This document shows, piece by piece, positions 1-7,408 of a stretch of DNA of 64,000 nt (its first letter is position 1; the number at the start of each line of letters is the position of its first letter). Both the position numbers and the translations under genes were made by a program. Origin of the DNA: Microbacteriaceae bacterium. Lineage in GTDB: Bacteria > Actinomycetota > Actinomycetes > Actinomycetales > Microbacteriaceae. The notes beneath the pieces were generated by a model, which did not search any database, was not told the origin of the DNA, and worked only from the letters and a program-made list of their open reading frames with translations. The DNA lies in NCBI GenBank assembly GCA_004297935.1, contig SCRE01000021.1, forward strand, positions 124,001 to 188,000, in the 5' to 3' direction.

Positions 1-406
1 TCCCTGTGCTCTTGTGATAAGCCAGGCACTGCAGGTTTTCAGCAGGCCCCGCGGCTACCGCAACGATGGGCAGGCCACTTTGGCGGGCGACCAGAATTTC
101 ATCGGCGTTGCCGACTCCGAATTCGGCCTTGCCTGCCGCAACCTGCGGGATCGTCTGAATGCCCGGGCCGCCCTGCTTGAAGTTGACCTTGACGCCGTAC
201 TTCTTGCCCAGGTCGTTCGCGTCTGCCGCGATGTAACCGCCCATCTCAGCTTGGGCAAACCAGTTACCGAGTATCGTCGCTGATCCTAGGTCCTTCTTGC
301 CGGTGCTGCCCCCAGAAGACGACCCCCCGCCACTGGCGCAACCGCTGATACCGAGAGTCACCGCGGCCGCGATGGTGACACCAACGAGCCATCTGTTCTT
401 TTTCAT
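1..406 (-). CDS. ABC transporter substrate-binding lipoprotein, NMT1/SsuA type (partial, C-terminus outside window)
   Basis: About 135 N-terminal residues are visible. The start ATG (404-406) is preceded by an AGGAGG-type ribosome binding site. A basic MKKNR start, a hydrophobic stretch and the lipobox LGISGC mark a lipoprotein signal peptide, so the mature protein should be tethered outside the membrane. The following sequence (GNWFAQAEMGGYIAADANDLGKKYG in outline, then a GKAEFGVGNADEILVAR stretch) is typical of the NMT1/THI5/SsuA family, which binds nitrate, sulfonates, taurine or pyrimidine precursors. The gene lies 56 bp downstream of a matching permease and ATPase on the same strand, completing an importer. 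The ligand cannot be told from this fragment. Confidence 0.85.
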   Translation of the reverse strand, partial: MKKNRWLVGVTIAAAVTLGISGCASGGGSSSGGSTGKKDLGSATILGNWFAQAEMGGYIAADANDLGKKYGVKVNFKQGGPGIQTIPQVAAGKAEFGVGNADEILVARQSGLPIVAVAAGPAENLQCLAYHKSTG

Positions 407-462
407 GACAATGTCCTCCTGCTTGGCTACTCACTTATTTGGGTACAAAGGGAATTGCTGTT

Positions 463-1338
463 TTACTCGTCAACCTTCATTGCGGATTCGTGCCAGTTCC
501 TGATCAAACGGTTTCCGATCCAGCTCACGACGATGAAAAATGCGAAACCAAGCAGGGTCGCTGCCAAGACTTCCGCGAAGAGCAGGGGGGTTTGCAGGCG
601 AGTCTGGGCAAAAATGACTTTGACTCCAAGACCGCCTTGTTCCCCACCGGAGCCGATGATGAACTCGCCGACGATCGCTCCGATGACGGAGAGGCCCGCA
701 GAAATCTTGAAGCCGGCGAATATGTGCGGAAGCGCACCCGGCAGGCGCAGCTTGACGAACTCGGTCACCTTGTTCGCCTTGTGCATGCGGAACAGATCAA
801 GCTGGTTCCGGTCGGCACTGGAGAGCCCGAGGAGCGTGTTGTTCAGAATCGGGAACAACGAAATCATGAAAGCAATCACGATCACCGAGTTGGTGTTGTA
901 GCCGAACCACAACACGATAATCGGGGCCACCGCCACAATCGGCACCGTCTGAAGGAGCACCGCATAGGGGTAGAAGCTGGTTTCCAACGGTTTGCTCAGC
1001 GACATGATGATCGCGCCGAGCATTCCGACAATGATGGCCGCGATGAACCCGATGGCTGATTCGGTGAAGGTGATCCACAGTCCACCGGCCAACGTGTCAA
1101 GGTTTTGCCAGGCGGCCTCGGCCACCTGCAGAGGTCGCGGCACCAGGTAATTCGAGTCTCCGTAAACCGTGACCGAAACCAGCCACCATACAAAGATGAA
1201 CAATACGAAGACCAGCACGGGCGGTCCGGCTCGAAATACCAGCCTTTTCCAGCGAGGTTCTTTCTGCAGGGCCTTGACTGCCTGGTCTTTTCCGGCACCC
1301 GGTTGTGCACCCAAGCCGACGGGTGATGTTGCAGTCAT
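463..1338 (-). CDS. ABC transporter permease, SsuC/TauC family
   Basis: 291 residues with about six hydrophobic membrane segments after a cytoplasmic N-terminus. The EAA-type cytoplasmic loop expected for BPD_transp_1 permeases is visible around KLRLPGALPHIFAGFKIS, which docks to the ATPase. The family imports sulfonates, nitrate, or thiamin/pyrimidine precursors. The start codon overlaps the stop of the upstream ATPase gene by 4 bases (ATGA, 1335-1338), which implies translational coupling. The order ATPase-permease-binding protein on one strand is a standard importer operon. Confidence 0.9.
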   Translation of the reverse strand: MTATSPVGLGAQPGAGKDQAVKALQKEPRWKRLVFRAGPPVLVFVLFIFVWWLVSVTVYGDSNYLVPRPLQVAEAAWQNLDTLAGGLWITFTESAIGFIAAIIVGMLGAIIMSLSKPLETSFYPYAVLLQTVPIVAVAPIIVLWFGYNTNSVIVIAFMISLFPILNNTLLGLSSADRNQLDLFRMHKANKVTEFVKLRLPGALPHIFAGFKISAGLSVIGAIVGEFIIGSGGEQGGLGVKVIFAQTRLQTPLLFAEVLAATLLGFAFFIVVSWIGNRLIRNWHESAMKVDE

Positions 1339-2147
1339 TGTGCAGCCGCCTCACGTAGGCACTGGGATATTTCCTGGGAGAGCTCGACGAACGTTGGGTC
1401 GTGACGGATCTCTTCACGACGTGGGAAATCGAATGGAATGTCAAAAATTTGCTGAATACGCCCGGGCCGTGCCGACATCACAACCACACGGTGTGACAAG
1501 AACACGGCCTCATAAAGGTTGTGCGTGACAAACAGCGAAGTGAATCCGGTCTCTTCCCAGATGCGTGACAACTCCGACTGCATCTGCTCGCGAGTGATTT
1601 CATCCAGCGCAGAGAACGGCTCATCCATCAAGAAGAGTTCCGGTCCCAGCGCCAGAGCGCGGGCAAGGGAGGCACGCATTTTCATACCGCCTGAGAGGCC
1701 TCTCGGGTACGATTTTTCGAACCCAGCCAACCCGACCATCTTCAGCGCGTTCCGAACACGCTCTTTGCGCTCGGGCTTGGGAATGTTCTCCAACTCCAGC
1801 AGTAGCCGAGTATTGGCATCGACCTTGCGCCAGGGAAGCAGCGTCGCATCCTGAAAGACGAAGGCACGGGAAGAATCTCCGTGGATATCGATCTCGCCGC
1901 CGGTGGGTGAAATCAGCCCGGCGATGATGCGTAACAGTGTGGACTTGCCGCATCCAGACGGTCCCAGCAGAGAGACGAACTCCCCGTGACCAATAGCAAG
2001 ATCAACCGGGGCCAGGGCAACGGTTCCATTCGGGTATGTTTTGCTGACGCCCCTGACATCGATCTGGGGTCTGCTCAGGTCAACCGCATGCTTGCTCGTC
2101 GGTTGTTTCGTCAATGGCGACGCAACTTCCGGAGTCGATTCATGCAT
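1335..2147 (-). CDS. ABC transporter ATP-binding protein, SsuB/TauB family
   Basis: I chose the ATG at 2147 (MHESTPEV) because AAAGG lies 8-9 bases upstream; the longer frame to 2219 begins with 24 unconserved residues. The product is 270 residues. Walker A GPSGCGKST is at 62-70, the signature LSGGMKMR begins at 151, and Walker B LFLMDEP is at 171-177, followed by the D-loop SALDE and the switch His in FVTHN. All catalytic motifs are intact. It powers the SsuC-like permease encoded next, with which it shares a 4-base overlap. Substrate specificity is unknown. Confidence 0.92.
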   Translation of the reverse strand: MHESTPEVASPLTKQPTSKHAVDLSRPQIDVRGVSKTYPNGTVALAPVDLAIGHGEFVSLLGPSGCGKSTLLRIIAGLISPTGGEIDIHGDSSRAFVFQDATLLPWRKVDANTRLLLELENIPKPERKERVRNALKMVGLAGFEKSYPRGLSGGMKMRASLARALALGPELFLMDEPFSALDEITREQMQSELSRIWEETGFTSLFVTHNLYEAVFLSHRVVVMSARPGRIQQIFDIPFDFPRREEIRHDPTFVELSQEISQCLREAAAQ

Positions 2148-2182
2148 CACAACAGCCTTTCGACATTGATAGGTTGTAAGAC

Positions 2183-2197
2183 ATCTTGCCACAAGAT
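2183..2197. promoter_or_regulatory. Perfect inverted repeat, candidate operator upstream of the ABC importer operon
   Basis: ATCTTG-CCA-CAAGAT is a perfect 6-bp inverted repeat with a 3-bp spacer. It lies 36 to 50 bp upstream of the ATPase start at 2147, inside the 144-bp gap between the lipoyl-domain gene and the importer genes. Its position suits a dimeric repressor or activator acting on the importer. No regulator gene lies next to it, so the binding protein is unknown. Confidence 0.45.
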
Positions 2198-2291
2198 ATG
2201 TATGAACAGATGTCCGCATCGGATAATTCTCGGCGTGACGTGACCAGATCGATACATCGCACCGCTATATGACCGTTCGTCAAGCTTTGTC

Positions 2292-2567
2292 TCACGGGTT
2301 TTCTTGGAGGTACGCCTGGTAGTCCGCATCGTCATCAGCCAAAACCAGCACGTCAACGCCACAGTCGACGGTTTCACCCACCTCGGCGAGCAGCCGAGCG
2401 ATCACGCCGTGGGCCGGAGCCTCAAAGTCGACATCGATTTTGTCAGTCGAGACGACGCCGATGACATCGCCCTCTTCCACATGGTCGCCGGGTTTCACAT
2501 TCCACTCGGTGATCAGTCCGTCTTCCATGGTGACGCCCCACTTGGGCATCGGATATACAGTCGCCAT
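2292..2567 (-). CDS. Stand-alone lipoyl (biotinyl-lipoyl attachment) domain protein of a 2-oxoacid dehydrogenase-type complex
   Basis: 91 residues from the ATG at 2567 (MATVYPMPKWG, preceded by GAGGG), forming a single lipoyl domain. The attachment lysine is K43 in STDKID, within the usual hairpin between the WNVKPGDHV and DFEAPAHG strands. Full E2 acyltransferases are 400 or more residues with a peripheral-subunit-binding domain and a catalytic core carrying HxxxDG; all of that is absent, and the frame ends normally about 40 residues after the lysine. It follows the E1 beta gene by 35 bp on the same strand. It should be the swinging-arm carrier for the E1 enzyme encoded upstream; the acceptor acyltransferase must be encoded elsewhere or not be used. 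Confidence 0.88.
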   Translation of the reverse strand: MATVYPMPKWGVTMEDGLITEWNVKPGDHVEEGDVIGVVSTDKIDVDFEAPAHGVIARLLAEVGETVDCGVDVLVLADDDADYQAYLQENP

Positions 2568-2602
2568 TGCTCTTTTCCCTCGTTTGTACGGTCCGATTAC
2601 CC

Positions 2603-3586
2603 TCACGCCATCAGCGCGTGGATCTCCTGCACGATTCGTGCCTCACCTGGCAAAACCGTGTTCTCCAGAATTGGCGCGTATGGGATCGGGGCATTTTGCG
2701 CACCGATCCTCACAATCGGCGCCTTGAGCAGGTCAAACGCCTCAGATGCGGCCCAAGCGGCGATCTCGGCACCGAACCCGCCACGCACCGGCGCCTCATG
2801 CGCAATGACAAGCCGGCCGGTCTTCGCGAGCGATGCCCGCAACCCCTCGCGATCGAACGGAACAAGCGTGCGCGGGTCCCACACTTCGCAGGAGATGCCC
2901 TCTTCCGCCAGCTTTTCTGCAGCGGCCAAGCTGTGATGCAGTGTCCGCAGGTAGGAGACGATTGTGACATCCGTGCCCTCGCGGTGTATGCGGCCTTTGC
3001 CGAACGGGATCGGGTCGACCTCCACGACCTCGCCAGCCGGTCCGCCCCTGCCGCCATAGAGCAGCTTGTGCTCGAAGAAGATGACCGGATCAGGATCTTT
3101 AATGGCCTGGCGCAACAGCCCCTTGGCATCTTCAGGGATCGATGGTGCGACGACCTTGAGACCAGGAACATGGGTGAACCAGGCTTCCAGACTCTGCGAG
3201 TGTTGAGCGGAAGTGGAACCACCTGTTCCCGTGACCATGCGCACGACCATCGGCACCGACAAGTGCCCACCAGTCATGTAATGCAGCTTTGCTGCCTGGT
3301 TGACGAACATGTCCATCGCGAGGGTTGAGAAATCGCTGAACATGATCTCGACGATCGGCTTGGCACCCATCATTGCGGCACCGACCGCGGCACCGACGAC
3401 AGCTTGCTCTGAGATCGGGGTATCCCACAGTTGAGCGGGTCCATAGACATCCCACAGGCCCTTGCTCACACCGAAGACACCACCGGACTCTCCGATGTCC
3501 TCGCCGATCAGGAACACATCGGGATCTGCTGCCATCTCCTCGGACATTGCCTGACGAATCGCGTCGGCATAGGTGAACTTCGTCAT
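2603..3586 (-). CDS. 2-oxoacid/acetoin dehydrogenase E1 component, beta subunit
   Basis: 327 residues, the usual length for PdhB/AcoB-type E1 beta. Typical features are the GEDIGESGGVFGVSKGL region near the N-terminus, the PISEQ motif around residues 57-61 with the glutamate that activates thiamin diphosphate, and the C-terminal transketolase fold ending in GEARIVQEIHALMA. With the alpha subunit it forms the alpha2beta2 ThDP enzyme that decarboxylates (or cleaves) the substrate and reductively acylates a lipoyl domain. The start overlaps the stop of the alpha gene by 4 bases. The association with an SDR reductase and a lipoyl-only protein fits acetoin-type complexes better than housekeeping pyruvate dehydrogenase, but the substrate is not proved. 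Confidence 0.92.
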   Translation of the reverse strand: MTKFTYADAIRQAMSEEMAADPDVFLIGEDIGESGGVFGVSKGLWDVYGPAQLWDTPISEQAVVGAAVGAAMMGAKPIVEIMFSDFSTLAMDMFVNQAAKLHYMTGGHLSVPMVVRMVTGTGGSTSAQHSQSLEAWFTHVPGLKVVAPSIPEDAKGLLRQAIKDPDPVIFFEHKLLYGGRGGPAGEVVEVDPIPFGKGRIHREGTDVTIVSYLRTLHHSLAAAEKLAEEGISCEVWDPRTLVPFDREGLRASLAKTGRLVIAHEAPVRGGFGAEIAAWAASEAFDLLKAPIVRIGAQNAPIPYAPILENTVLPGEARIVQEIHALMA

Positions 3587-4581
3587 CGCAGTGCGGCCCC
3601 TTGGTAACTTTCAACAAAGACATCTTCGGTGGACTCGGACTCAAGCGGGTGCGGTTGCTCCCCGGCCCACTCGGCCGCGTCATCCAACTGCGTCTCCACG
3701 CCGGCCCGAATCTCCGCAATCTCCTCCACTGAGACACCGAACTCGCGGGTGAGCCTAGCCGCATACAGATCGATGGGGTCACGAGCCATCCAGGCCTCGA
3801 GCTCGCCTTCTGGTCGGTAGCGCGCCATGTCACCTTCGAAGTGGCCACGATGTCGGTAGGTCTTCGCCTCAATCAACGTCGGGCCTTCGCCGGCCCGCGC
3901 ACGAGCGGCTGCCTGGCTCGTGGCGACGCTCATCGCCTCGACGTCGTTGCCGTCGGCCACGACTCCGACCATGCCGTATGCTGCCGCGCGGTCGGCGATG
4001 TCGGTGATCGTCTGGTGCTTGTCCTGCCTGGTGAACTCGCCATACAGATTGTTTTCGCATACGTACAGCACCGGCAATTTCCACAGTGCGGCCAGGTTGA
4101 GGCTCTCATGGAACGACCCCTCGTTTGTTGCCCCGTCTCCGAAGAATGACACGGCCAGGCCTGTGCTGCTCTTGCGCTTGAGCTGGAGCGCTGCACCGGT
4201 AGCTAGCGGAATGCCACCGCCGACGATGCCATTTGCCCCCAGGAACCCGAGGGCGACATCGATCATGTGCAGCGAACCGCCTTTGCCGCGGTTATAGCCG
4301 GTGGTGCGGGCATACAACTCCGCGTACATCCGCGCCGGATCTGCGCCGCGAGCCAGCATGTGGCCGTGACCGCGGTGGGTGGAGGTCAGGACGTCCTCAC
4401 CGACCAAGACATTGCAAACGCCGACTGCGACCGCTTCCTGCCCGATGTACGGATGCAGGAACCCGGGAATCAGACCCTTTGCGCGCAATTGCGCGGCTTT
4501 CTCTTCGAATCGCCGGATCAACACCATTCGGCGCAACAGCCCAAGACGATCTTCCTTGCTCCGCGCAACTGTGTCATTCAT
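3583..4581 (-). CDS. 2-oxoacid/acetoin dehydrogenase E1 component, alpha subunit
   Basis: 332 residues. The thiamin diphosphate-binding motif begins with GDGATNEG at 148-155 and ends with CENN at 175-178. The active-site loop has YRHRGHFEGD. The short form (about 330 residues, with no long N-terminal extension) matches AcoA/PdhA of alpha2beta2 complexes, not the long homodimeric AceE used by actinobacteria for central metabolism. It is translationally coupled to the beta gene (ATGA overlap) and lies 62 bp downstream of the SDR gene. The ThDP and lipoyl partners are therefore encoded in one transcript. Confidence 0.92.
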   Translation of the reverse strand: MNDTVARSKEDRLGLLRRMVLIRRFEEKAAQLRAKGLIPGFLHPYIGQEAVAVGVCNVLVGEDVLTSTHRGHGHMLARGADPARMYAELYARTTGYNRGKGGSLHMIDVALGFLGANGIVGGGIPLATGAALQLKRKSSTGLAVSFFGDGATNEGSFHESLNLAALWKLPVLYVCENNLYGEFTRQDKHQTITDIADRAAAYGMVGVVADGNDVEAMSVATSQAAARARAGEGPTLIEAKTYRHRGHFEGDMARYRPEGELEAWMARDPIDLYAARLTREFGVSVEEIAEIRAGVETQLDDAAEWAGEQPHPLESESTEDVFVESYQGAALR

Positions 4582-4643
4582 ACTTACTCCCTTGAGCAGT
4601 TGGGTTGTCGAGTTTGAGTTGTCGAGTTCGGGTAGCGGCCCTG

Positions 4644-5366
4644 TTAGCCGATGGAATAGCCGCCGTCGACCATGAAGTTCGCACCGAGCACGAACGATGA
4701 GTCGTCAGAAACCAAGAAGGCGACACCGGCCGCAATCTCTGAGGGGTCGGCATATCGGCCGATCGGATGCCGTTCCAAGAATTTGTCGGAACCGTTGCTG
4801 CTCGCATCGATGTCCTTCATCATCGCCGTCATGGTTCCTCCCGGGCAGATGCAATTGCTCCGGATGCCCCGGCCGCCGTACTCGGCAGCGATCGAGCGGG
4901 TGTACTGCAGCACCGCCCCCTTGGCCGCGGCGTATGCCGCAAGCCGGGGCGCCGAGCAGATCGCGGCCGTCGAGCCGAAGGTGACGATGCGGCCACCGCC
5001 GGCCGCAAGCATCCGGGGGATGACGTACTTGGTCGTCACAAAAGTACCGATCACGCTGACGTCGAGCACTTTACGGAACTCGGCCGTCGTCAGCTCGTGC
5101 GTTGGCTTCGTGACCTGGATGCCGGCGGTCGCCACGAGCGCGTCGATCGCACCGACCTCGCGCACCGCGGAATCGAAGACGCTGGTGACGCTGTCTTCAT
5201 CGGTCACGTCGGCAATGCCGGCGAAAGCAAGAGCGTCATCGACCGGCTGAACCATATCAACGCCCATGACGACTGCGCCTTCTGTCCGCAATCGGTCAAC
5301 GACGGCCCGCCCGATGCCGCCGGCAGCGCCGGTGACCATCACTCTCAACCCTGAAAGTCCTTGCAT
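4644..5366 (-). CDS. Short-chain dehydrogenase/reductase (SDR), first gene of the E1/lipoyl operon
   Basis: 240 residues with a classical SDR Rossmann fold. The cofactor motif VTGAAGGIGRA starts at 11, the NAG-like element is ATAG near 79-82, and the catalytic triad is S132, Y145, K149. D37 at the end of the second beta strand suggests NAD(H) preference. The C-terminus SFVLGANFMVDGGYSIG is standard. It heads the operon SDR, E1 alpha, E1 beta, lipoyl. A natural guess is acetoin/diacetyl or similar alpha-hydroxyketone interconversion feeding the E1 enzyme; this is inferred from context only. Confidence 0.9.
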   Translation of the reverse strand: MQGLSGLRVMVTGAAGGIGRAVVDRLRTEGAVVMGVDMVQPVDDALAFAGIADVTDEDSVTSVFDSAVREVGAIDALVATAGIQVTKPTHELTTAEFRKVLDVSVIGTFVTTKYVIPRMLAAGGGRIVTFGSTAAICSAPRLAAYAAAKGAVLQYTRSIAAEYGGRGIRSNCICPGGTMTAMMKDIDASSNGSDKFLERHPIGRYADPSEIAAGVAFLVSDDSSFVLGANFMVDGGYSIG

Positions 5367-5491
5367 ACCGTTCCTTGTCGAAATGCCCTCATGTCATCAT
5401 ACATGTTACATGCTGCGAACACGACCCCTGTACACTGCTGGGTATCACGCTGCGACAATGTGGTACAGCTGGGGCACGAAAGGCTACTGTG
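5367..5491. promoter_or_regulatory. Divergent promoter region between the SDR operon and the VOC gene
   Basis: A 125-bp gap separates two divergent starts and must hold both promoters. It contains CATG-TTA-CATG at 5402-5412, a short dyad that could be an operator. The VOC gene leader (GAAAGGCTACTGTG before its ATG) closely matches the leader of the ABC ATPase gene (GAAAGGCTGTTGTG), hinting at shared ancestry or control of these two units. Confidence 0.4.
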
Positions 5492-5977
5492 ATGATCACG
5501 ACGCAGAATCCGCTCGCCGGAGCGCTTGATCACGTCGGCATCGTCGTGCCCAGCCTCGGCCAGGCGGTCGGATTCTTCACCGATGTCTTCGGTGCGCGCG
5601 TCGTCTTTCGCATGGACCGGTTCCTCGATGAAACCGGCGAGAGCGTCGCGCGGATGGGCGCAAGCAGGGGGGCGAGCTTCGCCCTCGCAATGCTTGAGAT
5701 CGACGGCAAACGCCTCGAGCTCCTGCAGTGGTGGCCGTGCGTGGATGTCGACGACGGCTCGCAAAAGCCCGTTCCCAACCGGGGCGGTGCTGTTCACCTG
5801 GCAATCGAGGTGCCAGACGTACAGGCCGCAATCGACCGCCTCCGCGAGCTCCCGGACGTCACGGTGCTCTCCAATGCGCTCACGTTCACGGACGGGCCTA
5901 CCCCCGGCCTGACCAACGCCTTCTTCCTCACCCCATGGGGCCTGATGATCGAACTCGTCTCCTGGCCTCACCGTTAA
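5492..5977 (+). CDS. VOC-superfamily (glyoxalase/methylmalonyl-CoA epimerase-like) protein
   Basis: 161 residues from the ATG at 5492, chosen for AAAGG 8-9 bases upstream; the frame upstream of it is unconserved. Two beta-alpha-beta-beta-beta modules are visible: LDHVGIVVPSLGQAVGFF at the N-terminus and VHLAIEVPDVQAAIDRL in the second half. Candidate metal ligands are H14, H102 and E154 (MIELVSW), matching methylmalonyl-CoA epimerases and lactoylglutathione lyases, which bind a divalent metal and catalyse epimerisation, isomerisation or dioxygenation. It is divergent from the SDR/E1 operon and may act on the same compound, but the reaction cannot be deduced. Confidence 0.82.
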   Translation: MITTQNPLAGALDHVGIVVPSLGQAVGFFTDVFGARVVFRMDRFLDETGESVARMGASRGASFALAMLEIDGKRLELLQWWPCVDVDDGSQKPVPNRGGAVHLAIEVPDVQAAIDRLRELPDVTVLSNALTFTDGPTPGLTNAFFLTPWGLMIELVSWPHR

Positions 5978-6001
5978 CCTGGGCAGTGAACGGTCGGTGC
6001 G

Positions 6002-7195
6002 TCAGCGGGCGGCCAGCGCCTGATCGAGGTCGGCTATCAGGTCGTCGATCGACTCGATGCCGACGGACAACCGCACCACGCTCACCGAGATCGCGAGGGA
6101 CGTGCCCTTGACCGACGCGTGCGTCATCTCCGACGGATACCCGATCAGCGACTCGACGCCGCCGAGCGATTCAGCCAACTGGAACACGCGCGTCGACTCC
6201 GCGAACGAGCGCGCGGCTGCTTCCCCGCCGGCCAGCGACACGGACAGCATCCCGCCGAATCCGCTCATCTGTCGCGCGGCAAGGTCATGTCCAGGGTGGG
6301 ACGGCAGCCCCGGGTAGTACACCGCGTCGATCGCCGGATGCGCCAGCAAATGCTCCGCGATCGCCTGCGCGTTCTCGGTGTGGCGCTGCATGCGCACGGC
6401 GAGAGTCTTGATGCCTCGGATGGTGAGCCAGACATCCAGCGGAGCGGAGATCGCACCGGCAGCGAACTGCTGGAAACCGATCTTCTCCGCGAGTTCGGCG
6501 TCGTTCAGAATGACTGCGCCACCGACCACGTCGGAATGGCCGCCGAGATACTTGGTCGTGGAGTGCACGACGACGTCCGCTCCGAGCGTGAGCGGCTGCT
6601 GCAACGCCGGAGACGCGAATGTGTTGTCGACGACGACGAGAGCTCCGACCGCATGGGCGAGCTCGGCGACCGCACCGATGTCGGTGATCTTCATCAGTGG
6701 GTTGCTCGGTGTCTCGATCCACAGGATCTTGGTGTTCGCGGTGGAAAGCGCACCGCGCACCGCATCCAGGTCCGTCAGGTCGATCGCCGTGTTGCGGATG
6801 CCCCAGTCGCCGTGCACCCGATTGATCAGACGGTGGGTTCCGCCGTACACATCGCCGCCGAGCACGACGTGATCGCCGGGGCGCAGGACGGCACGCAACA
6901 GGGCGTCCTCCGCGGCCAGCCCGGAGGCGAAGGAGAACGCATGAGAACTGCCCTCGAGCGAAGCCAGCAAGGATTCCAGCGCGGTGCGGGTCGGGTTGCC
7001 GCTGCGGCTGTACTCGTAACCGCCACGCAACCCCCCGATGCCGTCCTGCACGAACGTCGACGTCTGATAGATCGGCGGAATGATCGCACCCGTCGTCGGG
7101 TCGAACGCCTGTCCGGCGTGGATGGCGCGGGTATTGAAGCCGGCGCCGTTGAAACCAGCACCGTTCGAACCAGCATTGGTGAATCCGTCAGTCAT
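6002..7195 (-). CDS. metB: Cystathionine gamma-synthase/gamma-lyase family PLP enzyme
   Basis: 397 residues, the length of the Cys/Met metabolism PLP family. The PLP lysine is K215 in HSTTKYLGGHSD. The YEYSRSGNPTR segment near 60-70 and ETPSNP near 161-166 are family hallmarks. Its partner gene, 213 bp upstream on the same strand, is cystathionine beta-synthase, as in mycobacterial cbs/metB loci, so the pair can run trans-sulfuration between homocysteine and cysteine. Gamma-synthase and gamma-lyase activities cannot be separated by sequence alone here. The extreme N-terminus carries a repeated NGAGF peptide encoded by a 15-bp tandem repeat. Confidence 0.9.
   Translation of the reverse strand: MTDGFTNAGSNGAGFNGAGFNTRAIHAGQAFDPTTGAIIPPIYQTSTFVQDGIGGLRGGYEYSRSGNPTRTALESLLASLEGSSHAFSFASGLAAEDALLRAVLRPGDHVVLGGDVYGGTHRLINRVHGDWGIRNTAIDLTDLDAVRGALSTANTKILWIETPSNPLMKITDIGAVAELAHAVGALVVVDNTFASPALQQPLTLGADVVVHSTTKYLGGHSDVVGGAVILNDAELAEKIGFQQFAAGAISAPLDVWLTIRGIKTLAVRMQRHTENAQAIAEHLLAHPAIDAVYYPGLPSHPGHDLAARQMSGFGGMLSVSLAGGEAAARSFAESTRVFQLAESLGGVESLIGYPSEMTHASVKGTSLAISVSVVRLSVGIESIDDLIADLDQALAAR
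7133..7180 (-). repeat. 15-bp tandem repeat encoding NGAGF-like units at the MetB N-terminus
   Basis: Three consecutive 15-bp units (for example GGCGCCGTTGAAACC, AGCACCGTTCGAACC, AGCATTGGTGAATCC on the plus strand) encode AGSNGAGFNGAGFN at residues 8-21. The region precedes the conserved start of the enzyme fold (TRAIHAGQ), so it is a short, probably disordered and length-variable extension. Confidence 0.7.
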
Positions 7196-7304
7196 TGTGC
7201 TCCTTGAGTCTTACGCCTATTCTCGTCCCGTTCGAGGCCCGCCCCCGCCGCACCCTCGTCATCGCACGTCATGTTCGCCGCGTCACCGTCGCGACCACGC
7301 CGCT

Positions 7305-7360
7305 GAGGTGCGGACACTTGTCGCTTTGAACCTCCACGGAGCGACCGAAGTCCGCACTTC
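7305..7360. repeat. Palindromic intergenic element (REP-like) between cbs and metB
   Basis: Two 21-bp arms (7305-7325 and 7340-7360) form an imperfect inverted repeat with a 14-bp loop. The arms share TGCGGAC and GTCGCT blocks. No T-run follows, so a simple rho-independent terminator is less likely than a dispersed palindromic repeat, though it could still fold in the cbs-metB transcript. The flanking 7196-7408 interval otherwise holds no gene; a G-rich stretch (7365-7400) follows. Confidence 0.5.
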
Positions 7361-7408
7361 ACCTGGGGTGGGCGGGCGGGGTGGGCGGGTGGGGTGAGGG
7401 CGGCGGGC

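Noticed and set aside
2148-2219. Upstream extension of the ABC ATPase frame to 2219
   Set aside because: The added residues are unconserved and cover the inverted repeat; the ATG at 2147 has a proper AAAGG ribosome site.
7365-7400. G-rich tract as a possible G-quadruplex control element
   Set aside because: The run is GGGGTGGGCGGG-like, but in 70% GC DNA such tracts are common and nothing ties it to a promoter.
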